Source: Anatilimnocola floriformis (GTDB lineage: Bacteria; Planctomycetota; Planctomycetia; Pirellulales; Pirellulaceae). From it: a stretch of DNA of 64,000 bases. This document shows, piece by piece, positions 43,465-54,200 of the stretch. Where the stretch lies: contig NZ_JAMLFW010000002.1 of the NCBI RefSeq assembly GCF_024256385.1, positions 1,364,001-1,428,000 of the forward strand, written 5' to 3'. A program made the translations under genes and the position numbers. Below the pieces are notes generated by a model that saw only the letters and a list, made by a program, of their open reading frames with translations, was not told the origin of the DNA and ran no database searches. Positions within the stretch are counted from its first letter, which is position 1. Each line of letters starts with the position of its first letter.

Positions 43465-43668
43465 ATAGGGAAGAAAAAGGCGCACGGCGGCAAACGGAAG
43501 GGCGCTGGCCGGAAGCCAATTGACCCTGACGCAAAGGCCGTTCTGGTGGCCGTTACAGTGCCGAGTGACGTAGTGGCACAACTCGATGAGCTACGCGAGA
43601 AAGAGGGTTGGAACCGCTCACAGGCGGTCACAATTGCCATTCGCGAATTGCTTAGCAAGAAGGGCTGA
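43465..43668 (+). CDS. Ribbon-helix-helix (CopG/Arc-type) DNA-binding protein, apparent ATA start
   Basis: 67 codons. The N terminus reads GKKKAHGGKRKGAGRKPIDP, the basic GAGRKP leader seen on many small RHH proteins, followed by VLVAVTVPSDVVAQLDELRE (ribbon and helix 1) and GWNRSQAVTIAIRELLSKKG (helix 2), a complete RHH fold. An in-frame TGA at 43432 bounds the frame, and there is no ATG, GTG or TTG before the conserved sequence. AAGGAG at 43453-43458 is 6 nt upstream of ATA at 43465, exactly where ATG would be expected. Either ATA is used as a weak start, or the start codon has mutated and the gene is dying. The palindrome upstream suggests autoregulation. No toxin gene is adjacent, so it need not be an antitoxin. 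Confidence 0.7.
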   Translation: MGKKKAHGGKRKGAGRKPIDPDAKAVLVAVTVPSDVVAQLDELREKEGWNRSQAVTIAIRELLSKKG

Positions 43669-43691
43669 GCGGAGAGCGGGGGTTACGATCC

Positions 43692-44360
43692 CAACGGCGA
43701 CGCCGTACCCTCTACGATCAGTGGAACATTCAGGACCAGTACTACAACCAAACGCAAGCCGTGCGCGAAGCCAATGTGAAAGGGCTCTTCTGCCCCACGC
43801 GGCGCTCGCCGAGCAAGCCGAGTTCCGTCGGCGATATTCCCGACAACAGCACGCCGAGCGCCACCCATTTTTCCGGCGCGCTATCGGACTACGCCGGCAG
43901 CTCGGGCGATTTCAACTACTCCAGTTGGTACGACGGGGTGAATGCCAACGGCGCGATCTTTACCGGCGAAGTGATCGAGCAATCGGGAACGCTCATCAAG
44001 CGCTGGCGCGGTCGCGTTAACTTCGCCAAGATCGAAGACGGCACGAGCAATACGTTTCTCGTGGGTGAAAAGCACGTCCTGCAAGGCAAATTCACCATCG
44101 GCTACGGCGACGGCTCGATCTACAACGGCGACCACGAATGGAATTTCAATCGCGTCGCGGGCCCCGGCTATCCACTGGCGCCGAACCCCAAGTACGCGAC
44201 CTCGAACGCTCAGCTCTACCTCTTCGGCAGCTATCACCCGGGCTTCTGCCAATTTGTGCTGGTCGATGGGGCGGTGCGCATGATTCGCAACGACATAAGC
44301 ACGACCATCCTGCAGCGGCTCTCGGTTCGCAACGACGGCGAAGTCATTCCGGACTTTTAA
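43692..44360 (+). pseudogene. DUF1559 (pilin-like) gene, 5'-truncated remnant
   Basis: Clear DUF1559 C-terminal sequence begins near 43715 with LYDQWNIQDQYYNQTQAV, continues with VKGLFCPTRRSP and an EDGTSNTFLVGEKHV block, and ends with the family-type HPGFCQFVLVDGAVRMI near the stop. The N-terminal methylation/hydrophobic helix and about 100 following residues, always present in this secreted pilin-like planctomycete family, are missing and not found elsewhere in the window. A GTG at 43761 could start a 199-aa product, but it would lack export signals. The break lies between the RHH gene and 43715, consistent with loss during insertion of the mobile segment to the left. Confidence 0.8.
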
Positions 44361-44380
44361 AGCCTGCGCGTTCGCAAAAT

Positions 44381-44452
44381 CAGCCGCCGGGCGCTAGCCC
44401 CGGCTTTGGTGCTGATATCCAGTAAGAGCCGCAGGTGAGCGCCTGGCGGCTG
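44381..44452. repeat. REP-like inverted repeat
   Basis: CAGCCGCCGGGCGCT (44381-44395) and AGCGCCTGGCGGCTG (44438-44452) match as inverted repeats at 14 of 15 positions. It lies about 20 bp after the DUF1559 stop and may act as a transcript 3'-end structure. Confidence 0.65.
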
Positions 44453-44489
44453 ATACCCCGCCGAACTTTTCTTGCTAAATTCGGCAAAT

Positions 44490-44534
44490 CCTCCAATAGG
44501 TGCGACAGGTGGGAAGACCTGCGCGCACATAGGA
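44490..44534. repeat. Imperfect hairpin upstream of the sigma factor gene
   Basis: CCTCC...AGGT at 44490-44510 and ACCT...GGAGG at 44517-44534 form a bulged stem around GGGAAG. Weak compared with neighbouring elements; may be part of the same repeat array. Confidence 0.35.
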
Positions 44535-44551
44535 GGTGGGTAAGTTGGAAT

Positions 44552-44659
44552 TCGTAGGCCGGAACAAGCTGTACGCAGCGCAGTTCCGGCAGAGGCGGCT
44601 TTGACGATCGGTTGCCGCTCCTGCCGGAACGGCGCGGAGTACCGCTCGTTCCGGCCTAC
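44552..44659. repeat. Nested BIME-like inverted repeats
   Basis: Outer arms GTAGGCCGGAAC (44552-44563) and GTTCCGGCCTAC (44648-44659) are perfect. Inner arms 44583-44599 and 44614-44630 match at 15 of 17 positions and share the GTTCCGG core. The element ends 35 bp before the sigma factor start, so any sigma gene promoter would be inside or upstream of it. Confidence 0.7.
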
Positions 44660-44693
44660 AGCAATCCAACGACGGCAACGAAACGGCGGGCGT

Positions 44694-45296
44694 ATGGGTT
44701 TCGCAGACGAGCGGCAATTAGCAGCGGCGCTAGGCCGGGGCGAGAGTATCGCCTGGCAAGCGCTTTACGATGCGCATGCCGCTCGGGTCTGGGATTGCGT
44801 TGCTCGCCGAGTCGGCCCGTGTGCCGCCGAAGTGGCCGATATCGTCCAAGAGACGATGCTGGCCGCGGCCCGGTCGGCACACACGTTCGATCCCGAGCGA
44901 GGTTCGCTGTGGATCTGGTTGAGTGGCATCGCGCGGCGGCAGGCGGCGTTGTTTTATCGTCGCAAGCAAACGCGACCGTCGCCTCGACCTGCCGTCGATG
45001 ACGAATCGGTCGATTGGCTCGAAGGTGACGAAACCGATCCCGCCGATTGGCTCGCTGCGGGCGAGACGGCGGACCTGGTTCGCCAAGCACTGGCCGAGCT
45101 CCCTGCCGATTACGAAATCCTGCTGGCCGGCAAGTATTTTGCCGATCTGTCGCTCGCGCAACTCGCTGCCGAGAGCAACTGCACCGAAGCCGCGCTCAAC
45201 TCCCGCCTGGCTCGCGCCCGGCGCGCGTTTCGCGCGGCGTTTGCCCGTTTGTGTCCTGATTCTGTTTCGACCGATCCGCTGACCAAGAACGTATGA
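44694..45296 (+). CDS. ECF-family RNA polymerase sigma factor
   Basis: 200 residues from the ATG at 44694. A start further upstream at 44601 would translate the inverted repeat and was rejected. Region 2 (about 12-80) reads LYDAHAARVWDCVARRVG, VADIVQETMLAAARSAHTF and GSLWIWLSGIARRQA; region 4 (about 130-185) reads LPADYEILLAGKYFADLSLA and a helix-turn-helix CTEAALNSRLARARRAFRAAF. It directs RNA polymerase to a stress or envelope regulon. Its stop overlaps the start of the downstream giant gene (ATGA), so the two are translationally coupled and the downstream membrane protein is probably its partner or regulator. Confidence 0.92.
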   Translation: MGFADERQLAAALGRGESIAWQALYDAHAARVWDCVARRVGPCAAEVADIVQETMLAAARSAHTFDPERGSLWIWLSGIARRQAALFYRRKQTRPSPRPAVDDESVDWLEGDETDPADWLAAGETADLVRQALAELPADYEILLAGKYFADLSLAQLAAESNCTEAALNSRLARARRAFRAAFARLCPDSVSTDPLTKNV

Positions 45297-48200
45297 CCGA
45301 GTCGCCAAGAAATCCCGAATCTGCTGATCGCCCAGATCGCACCGCCAAATTGCTGACTGCAGCGGGGCAACATGGTGCGCCGGTCGATGCTGCTTTTCTC
45401 GCGCAGCTGCGCGAGCGATCGTTGGCGGAGTTCGCGGGCGCTCATCAACCTCAGCCACTCAACTCTTCCCGGAGATGGCAAATGCTTTTCCTGCGTACGA
45501 TTTCAACTGCCCTTGCCACGGCGGCTGTCTTTTCTGCCCTCTGGTTTTCGCACAACCCGCGCGGCGGCCGTTCGACCGGACCGGAATGGGCCGCGCTCGA
45601 TCGCCCCGCGCTCGCCGACAAGCCGATCATGTCGGCGTTTGCTCACCTGCAAAACTTCGACGCCGAAATCGATGGCACGGGTGGGACGCAAAAGATCAGC
45701 GGCGCCGAGAACGGCTTGCTCCGCTTCGATGCCGAGCCGGGGCGCTATTCGATCGTGCAGCGCAATCTCGCGTGGCACGTCGATGAAGCCGCCAATCGCG
45801 CCGAGTCGAAACCGGCTACGTATTTTTATCGCCGCGACGAAGCGGCTGCACTCAATCCGTGGCAGTTGCTCGGCATTCAGCCCGAAACGGGCGCTGCGGC
45901 CGGCTATCGCGAAGAAGAAACGAATCAAAACAACAGCCCACTCCTGGCGAGCTACTTCAACGCTCATTACCGCGGCCAAGCGGTGGCTGTCGAAGCGCGC
46001 GTGGATCCCGTGAAGAACTTGCCCCGCGATCTCACGATCTGGCCGCGAGCCAATCGCGGCGCGCAACCGCTCCTCCGCTTCCAACTCACGCAGGCCGGTG
46101 GTGCTGCCGATGCGACGAAGTTCAAGATTGCTGAGTCGCTCACCGAAGACGGCCGCATCGGCAAGATCGTCGATCTGCAGGGCTTAGTTTCGGTCCGCGC
46201 ACTCGCCAGTGCGCGTTGGACACCACTGAGCAATCAAGCGCTGCTCGTTCCCGGCGATTGGCTTCGTACGGACAACCGCGGCGCAAATGCTGCCACGGTG
46301 CAACTCGCGCCGCAAACCAAGATGATCGTCGGCCCCGGTACGACCGTGGAATTGCCGAAGCCCGATCAACTGCGTGTGAGCACCGGCATCGTGCAGATCG
46401 CCGCGAGCGAAAAATCACCGATCACGCTCACTGGGCCCGACGGCGGCTCGGTGACGGTGAAGGCCAAAGAAATCTGGCAGATCGCGCAGAACAAACTGCA
46501 ACAGCTGAAGGACGAACCACTCTGGCTGAAGGGTTACCTCGGCCAGGCCACGGCGGAGACGCTCGGCTCGCTCATCGCCCTGGTCGATGGTCGCAATGTG
46601 CCGCTGACGGTCGGTTATCACAAAGTGCTCGTTGAGATTCGCGATCAGATTGCTCGCACCACGATCGAAGAGTCGTTCGTCAATCGCACGAACACCGAAC
46701 TGAAGGGCGAGTTTTATTTCCCTCTGCCGCAAGATGCCTCGATCTCCGGCTTCGGCATGTGGATCGGCGACAAGCTGGTCGAAGCCGATGTTGTCGAGAA
46801 GCAGCGCGCTCGCGAGATCTTCGAACAAATCCTCCGCGAGAAGCGCGATCCTGGCCTACTCGAATGGACCGGCGGCAACATTTTCAAAGCCAGCGTCTAT
46901 CCGATTCCCGCCCACGGTGAAAAACGGATCAAGATCACGTACACGCAGGTCTTGCCGCTGGTCGGCGATTCGTATCGCTACAGCTATGCTCTGCAAAGCG
47001 ATCTATTGAAACAGAACCCACTGCGGCAGCTCGACATTGCGGTCAACATTCAATCGACCCAGCCGTTGCAGCAAGTCATCTCGCCGACGCATCCGACGCG
47101 GAACCCGCTTGAGAAATCCTCGCACGCCAATCACCTGGCGCGACTCGAATTCAGCGCGCAAGATTACACGCCGACGCGCGACTTCGAAGTGGTCGCCACA
47201 CTGGCCACACGCAATCAAGATCTGACGCTTATCCCGACTCAGCGCGGCGACGACGGTTACTTCATGCTGCTGATGCAGCCGCCAAATCACACCGGTCAAT
47301 GGAAACGGCCTCTCGTCAACGACGGCCAACCGCTAGAGCTGTTGATCCTCGCCGATACCAGCGCGTCGATGGACAAGAGTTCGCGCACTCGCCAAGGCGA
47401 AGTTATCGCCGCGCTGCTCGGTTCGCTTGCCCCGAAAGACAAATTCAATCTCGCCGTTTGCGATGTCGATTGCATTTGGGCGATGGAAAAGAGTAGCGAA
47501 GCCACGCCCGAGTCGATTGCCAAGGCTCGTGACATGCTCGACAAGCGTCGTTCGCTCGGCTGGACCAACTTGCAACGCGGCTGGGAAAGTGCATTGCAAA
47601 AAGCAGGCGACGGCGCGCACATCATCTACCTCGGCGACGGCGTGATCACTCGCGGCACTTTGGATATCGCTGGCGATACGCAAGCGATTGCATCCGCCGC
47701 CAAAGGCAAGAACGTTATCGGCCACGCGATCGCCGTCAGCAGCAGTTATGAATCGCAAGTTCTGAAGGCTCTCGCCGCCGTCGGTGGTGGTTCGCTGCGG
47801 CAATCTGGCGGTGAAGTGAAGCCGGCGCAAGTCGCACACGATTTTCTGGTCGAAGCAACGCGCCCCGCGCTGCGAAATATGAAAGTCACGTTCAACGGCT
47901 TCCGCACGGCAGCCGTTTATCCGCCGACTCTCGCCAATCTGCCGGCCGGCACGCAGCAAGTCATTCTCGGCCGTTATTTGCCCGATTCCGCCGAGAAGAA
48001 AGCGGAAGTGATCATCATCGGCACGCTCGATGGCAAACCGGTCTCCTATCGCGCCGATGTCGATCTGAAACAAGCACCCAAGGCCGGCAGCGACGACGAT
48101 GCGTCGTTCATTCCGCGTCTGTGGGCCCGCGCTCATCTCGATGAACTTCTCTCGCAGGGTTCCTCGCAGCAGACGCAGGAGCAGATCATTGCGATGTCGG

Positions 48201-51200
48201 AAGAGTATCACATCATCACGCCCTACACGTCGCTGCTGGTGCTCGAGACCGACGCCGACCGTGAGCGTTTCAAAGTGAAGAAGCGAGTGCAAATTCGCGA
48301 CGCCGAGCGCTTCTTTCAGAAGAGCAACGACGATCTGCGGTTCGCCCTTATTCAGCAGCAGCTCGAGCAAGCCCAGGCCTGGCGACAACAGTTGCGGCAG
48401 CAGTTGCTGCAGTCGCTGAGCACGCTCGGTCGCGATGCCAATCTGCTACAGGCCCGCGTGCGAGAGGAGCTTTCCAAGTCTCTTTCAGAGCCGACTCTCT
48501 ACAACTTCTCGCGTCACGGTCACTATCTCGGCGATGCAAATCACCTCAGCATGTCGCTGGGGCGATTGAGTGCGAGCTCGGGTGGCGGTGGTGCTGGTGG
48601 TGCCTTTGGTAATCAGTGGAATGAGGGCTGGTTGGATTCGGACGGCGATGCGCTCACCGTGCTCGCGGACGACTTCAGCGAAGCGGACGAAAAGGGGTAC
48701 TTCAACGGCCGATTCGGAAGGCCGGTGAAATTGGGTGTCGCGCTGAGTGGTTTGCGCGGAGTAGGCGATCGTGCCTTCACCGGCGAAGAGCTCTTTGATG
48801 TCGAGTACGAGTTTTCGGCCCGTGACGGTGAAAAGCAGTCGGCTACCCACCTGTGGGCCGCAACCAACGGGCTCGGCATGATCGACGCACAATCTGATTT
48901 TCTGGACGCTGGCGGCAAGTTGAATATCAATGTGTTCAACTCCGACGGCCTGATGCTGGGTGAAGCCAAAAACGAATTCGAATCCAATGGGGGTGAGTAC
49001 TTCAGTTACGCCGGCCGTGGTTTGCAGTGGGGGTTCGATGGTCCGGTTCGCTACAAGCGGGCTCAGCGCGGCTATGGCTACGTCGCTCCTGCCCGGCAGT
49101 CGCTGTTGCCCACGCCGCCTCCCTTCCACGTCTCGCAACGCAAACCGCGCGAGCGCAAGACCAGTTGGCCAGCCGAAGCGGTTACGTTGCTCCGCAGCCT
49201 CGAGCTCGATGCCGATCTGCGGAAGCTGGCCGGCGGCGTGCTTGTCGATCGGCAGGAGGATTCGTTCAACATTCGTACTGCAGCCCTCAGCAGTCGGCGA
49301 CAAACGCGGCAGCTTTATTCTCCCGCTGCCTGGCTGACTCGCGGCGATCTGCAGCGCGACGATTCGCCGCTGCTGCAATGGTGCGACAAGAGCGAGCGCG
49401 GCAACCACTCGCTGGCCTTCGGCGTGTCGCTGGTCCGCAAGAGTGACGATGCGGATTTGCAGTTCCTCCCTGATCTGCTCAACGACACGCATCGCTGGGA
49501 TCAAACCCTGCACGATTACGACGTGAAGATCGAACGCCCCGCGCCGAACCGCGTGCTGATCATCGCTAAGGCCAGCGAGGATGTTCTCGCTGGCTACGAG
49601 GAGCAGCGCTGGTTGATCGACACCGAGCTCCGACTGGTGATTGAATCGGAACGGCGTTACCAAGATAAGCTGGTCGACCGCACGGTCTACAGCAAGTTTG
49701 TGCAGATCGGCGAACGGTTCGTGGCAACAACGGCTGAGAATTTCGACGCCAAGGGGAAGCGGACCAGCCTCAGCACTTTGCAAGTGAAGGAACTCGCCGC
49801 CGCCGATTTCAAAACCGCCTGGGATAGCGAACAGAAAGCGCGCACGACGGCCGTGACGTTGCAGCTGCCGTTGCCCAAATTGGCCGATGCCGAAAAGCAC
49901 ATCGCCGCCGGCCAGGCAAAGATCGAGGACCGCATCACGCTCCTTGGCCGGCAGTATGGACGGAATCAATGGAATGAAGCCGCGAAGGAACTCGAAGCCG
50001 CCGAAAAACTCGCGCCCGGCAAACCCGGTTGGGATTGGATTCGCCTGGTGTTGCTGTGGGAAAGTCGCCGCCACGCCGAAGCCAAGGATTGGTTGCTGAC
50101 TGCCGCTGAAAAGACGGTCGCCGCGCGGCCGGCCACGGAGTTTGCCATCGTGCAACGGCTGCGGCATGTTTCGCTGCAGTTGACTGGCGGCAACGAACAG
50201 CTGGAATTGCTCGCCGCGCTGCAACCTGCGTATCTACGCTTCGCAGCGCCGCGCAACGGTGAGAAGGAATACCAACTCGCTCGTCTCGATTCGCTGAGCA
50301 CGGCAGGTCGCAATGACGAGTATCGCGACTTGCTATTGCAGCTGACCAAAAAGTATCCGAGCGATGCGAGTCTGCAGCAGTTCCACGTTGGCCAGCTGCG
50401 GCAGAACGGCGACATCGCGGCAGCGCTTGCTTGGATCGAAGCCGCGCTCGCCAGCGACGTCGATTGGCAAGAGCACGAAGCCGATAATTTCCGCAGCTTG
50501 TACTGCGACATTCTCGAAAGCGAAGGCCGCTATGCCGACGCGGCGAAGTTTGCTCGCACTTGGATTGAGAAAAATCCCAACACACAGAACGGCCACGATC
50601 GGCTGCTGGCGTATCTGGTCCTCAGCGGTCAAGAGCCGCAGGCCTTTGCACTCGCCGAAACCTGGCTCAAGGAAAATGTGCCAGCCGTGGGTCAACCGCT
50701 GAAATATCCAGCGTTTTTGAAGGTCTATTCCGCCGTGCAATTGCTGCTCGGTCAGGGCCGCAACATCAGCCAGGCGACGTTGAACGCCAAGTATCTGCCG
50801 CAGCTCGAAAAGCTGTTGCTACAGTTCGTCGGGAGTAATGATGCTCATTCGATCGCGCTGCAGATCTGGAATGAAAACGACTTTCGCAGTTCGCCAGCCC
50901 GCGAGCGCGTGCAACTCGCGATCTTCGCTCGGCTGCAAGAAAACATCGGCACGTTGCCCGTCGATCAAGTCCAACGGCTGTTCGACATCGCTCCCTGGAA
51001 TGGCAACATTCCGAATTTGCTCGGCAGCTGGGAGCGAATTCAAAGCGAACTGGAACGCCGCTGGGCTGTGGAAAAGAAAATTCGGCCTCGGGCGAAGTAC
51101 CGCGAACTGATTCTCCGCATCACCGACATTCGCGGCACGAACGAACGCGAACAAGCCTTGCGAAAGTTCCTCGCTGGCGCTCTGCCGCGGGAAAAAGATC

Positions 51201-54200
51201 AAGCCACGCTCGATCTGTTCAACTTCCTGATGATTCAATCGTGGACCGCGGAGCGCGAAGCCGAGACGCTGAAGCTGCTCGATCAGCTGGGCCAATCGGA
51301 GCCACCGAACGCTCGACTCCACACCCGCGTGCAAGCGCTCTATCGCTGGACCGATACCCTGGAAGGACTCCGCGGTTCGTACCTGATCAACAAGATCGAT
51401 CACCCCGATAAGTGGAAGCGTGAAGCGCTCGACAAGGAACATGAAAAGCTCCGCAAGCAAGCTCGCGAAGAAATTTCGCAGCGGCTCGCCACGGCAGCCA
51501 ATGCTCATCAAAACGATCCACTGGCGCGCTGGTTCCTGCTCGAGCATCTCACCCTCGAAATCCGCTTGGAGCGAAAGCTGCCGCAAGTGTCTGATCAACT
51601 CTGGTCGCAGTTGCAGCAGTCACTCGATCGTCAGCCGGCAACGGAACCAAAGGATGATGATGCAGCCGCCGAAGACGACGTTGCTCAAGCACTCGAAGAC
51701 GTCTGGCAACATCGACTCCTCAAATCGCTCCTCCACCTGGCCGCCCGCAAAGACGCGCCGGCTGGAGAATCCAATCGGCTCATCAAGCTCTTCGAAGCCG
51801 AACAAAAGCTGCGGCAGGACCGCCAGGCCGATCCGACACCTGCCGAAAAACGAGTTGAGAAACGGGCCGCAAATCGGCTCGATTGGCAGCAGCTTCATTA
51901 CGAACTGCTGCTCGCTCGCGATCGGCCTGCCGAGCTCCAACAACTGCTGACCGGCTTCGTCGCGCTCGGCGATGAAACGGGGCGTTGGCGTCGGCAGCTG
52001 GCTCGCGTGTATGCCGAGCTGAATAAGTTGGAAGCGGGCGTGCAGGTCTTCGAAGACTTACAGCGAGCCGACTTGCTCGGCAGCGAAGACTATCGTGCAC
52101 TCGCCACGTGGTATCACGCGCTCGATCAGCGCGCCAAGCACGAAGCGGCCCAAGTGCGCGTCTATCGCTTTCAAAATCCGTGGCAGCTTAATCAGCTGCT
52201 CACCCGCCAGTTGCAACGCTGGCAAACTCGCGGACCGGCGCCGGAAAAACTCGATCCCAATGTGCTGCTGATGTTCGCCGCGCTCCTCAAGGCGGAAGAC
52301 AATCCGAGCTATTTCCTTTCGAACACGTTGCTCCAGTTCTACACAGCAACGCACGACCCGCGACTGCTCCAGTCCATCGCGCAGGCCCTGCCGGGTCACA
52401 CGGCAGAGCGGGTTTATCCGATGCTCAGCCAGTGCTGGCAAGTGTTGCTGCAAGTCGAGCACGAAGCCACGATCGACGAACTCATCGAAGGCCTGGCTGA
52501 GGTTCGCAAAAGTGTAAAGACACCGCTCGATCAGCGCACGCTCGATCTGCTCGAATCACTCGCGCATCGCCGTGCAGCCGAATTGAAGAACGGTGCGCAA
52601 CCGCATTTGCAAGCGGCTCTGGCAGCACTGCAGCGGGCCGAAAAGCGCGACTGGCAAACCGGCGAGCCGCTGCAGATGGTCGAGTATCTCGCCTCGCTGG
52701 GCGTCATTTCCCAGCCGTTGCTCGCAGCCGAACAGGTTCGCCTGCTCGGCGAATTGGTGCAACGAGAAAAGCCCGGCACCGAAGCGCATCTGCGCATGAG
52801 CGCTGCCTTTGCGAACACCGAATGGGGTTACGAACGAAAGGATCGAGCGATCCAACTGCTGACGACTGCCTGCGAGCAATATCGCGAAGCTCAGGGTGGC
52901 AAAGTGACGCAGGGCGCGCTCGACCACTGGTTCCGCATTGTGGAGTGGCAAGCTCAGCGCAGTCAGTTCGTCACGGCAGAACGGACGCTGGACACATTGC
53001 AAACGCAAGTGGCGAACAACCTGCTCGCCCAGCGAGTCATTCATCGCCGATTCGGTTTGTATGCTACGGCAATCCGCTCCAAGGGACTCACCTCGTTCGG
53101 CCGCGGCGAAGATCAATATCGCGCTGCCCTGGCTGCGTCACGCGAAGAAGCTCGCAAGCAGCCCGAGCTGAATTTTCTGGTTGAGCTCGCCAACCAAACC
53201 ATCGGCGTGATCGAAGCCGCGCACGATGTGCAAATCGCTGCCGCGCCGCAAGACATGATCGCCTATGCTAACGACGACTTCGCCAAGATCCTGTCGCGCC
53301 AGGTGAATAACTACGACAACAGCGTCGAGCGGATGGCGCAGTCGCTCAACCGCGTGGCGGGTCCCAAGCCCGCAATCGCCTTTCTGCTCGATCGTTCCGA
53401 CAGCGAGCCGATTTGGGTCCGCTATCAGGGGACCAACACCTGGGATCGCCACGCTTATCGGCTGGCCGAATGGCGGACGCGCGTGAAAGAGCTCAAGCAG
53501 GACCTCGGTGAACTCGAACCGCGGCTGCTCAAGTTTGTCATCAAGGAACTGAAGCGCGATCTCGCCGAACGGAGCTCGCGCAATCGCTACATGTATTATC
53601 GCCACCAGTGGTTCTGGGACGAAAAGGCGGGCGACTTCGCCGCAGCCGCTGAGGAAGTCCTCAAGACGTATCGCGACAACAACCACGTCGTGGCCTACAT
53701 CGCTGAGTACTTCTACTACGGCTTGGATCGGCCCGATCGTGGCTTGGAGATTCTGCTCGACGCGCACGAGCGCAAGTTGCTCGACGAGAGCCAGCAGATC
53801 CGCCTGGTCTATCTGCTGCACGAGGCGAAGCGTTATGCCGAATCGATTCCGATTCTGGAACCGCTCGTTAAACGGCATCCGCTCGTCCTCACCCGCCGCT
53901 GCGAATTGATGAAAGCTTATTTCCATACCAAGCGGCAGCAGGCCCTGCTCGATCTACGTCAGCAAACGCACGATGTGTTCCACGAAGGGAGTCGCTGGCA
54001 CGAAAGTGTGATGCACGAACTGGGCAACGCCTGCCTGGCCTGCGAACTCTTCGAGCCCGCCGTTGAGTACTTGAAGGAAGCGACCGCAGCCCATCTCAAG
54101 GGAACGAACGGCAAGAGCATTGGCGACAGCACGCTCTCCGCTCAGTTCCAATCGCTGGCCCAGTCTTACGCCGGCCTGAAGAACACCAAGGGCGCCGTCG

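Noticed and set aside
43329-43523. 64-codon plus-strand frame overlapping the RHH gene
   Set aside because: It reads through the terminator and operator and overlaps the RHH frame; its translation has no family resemblance.
44601-44693. Upstream start for the sigma factor
   Set aside because: The extra 31 residues translate the REP-like inverted repeat and are not part of the sigma fold.
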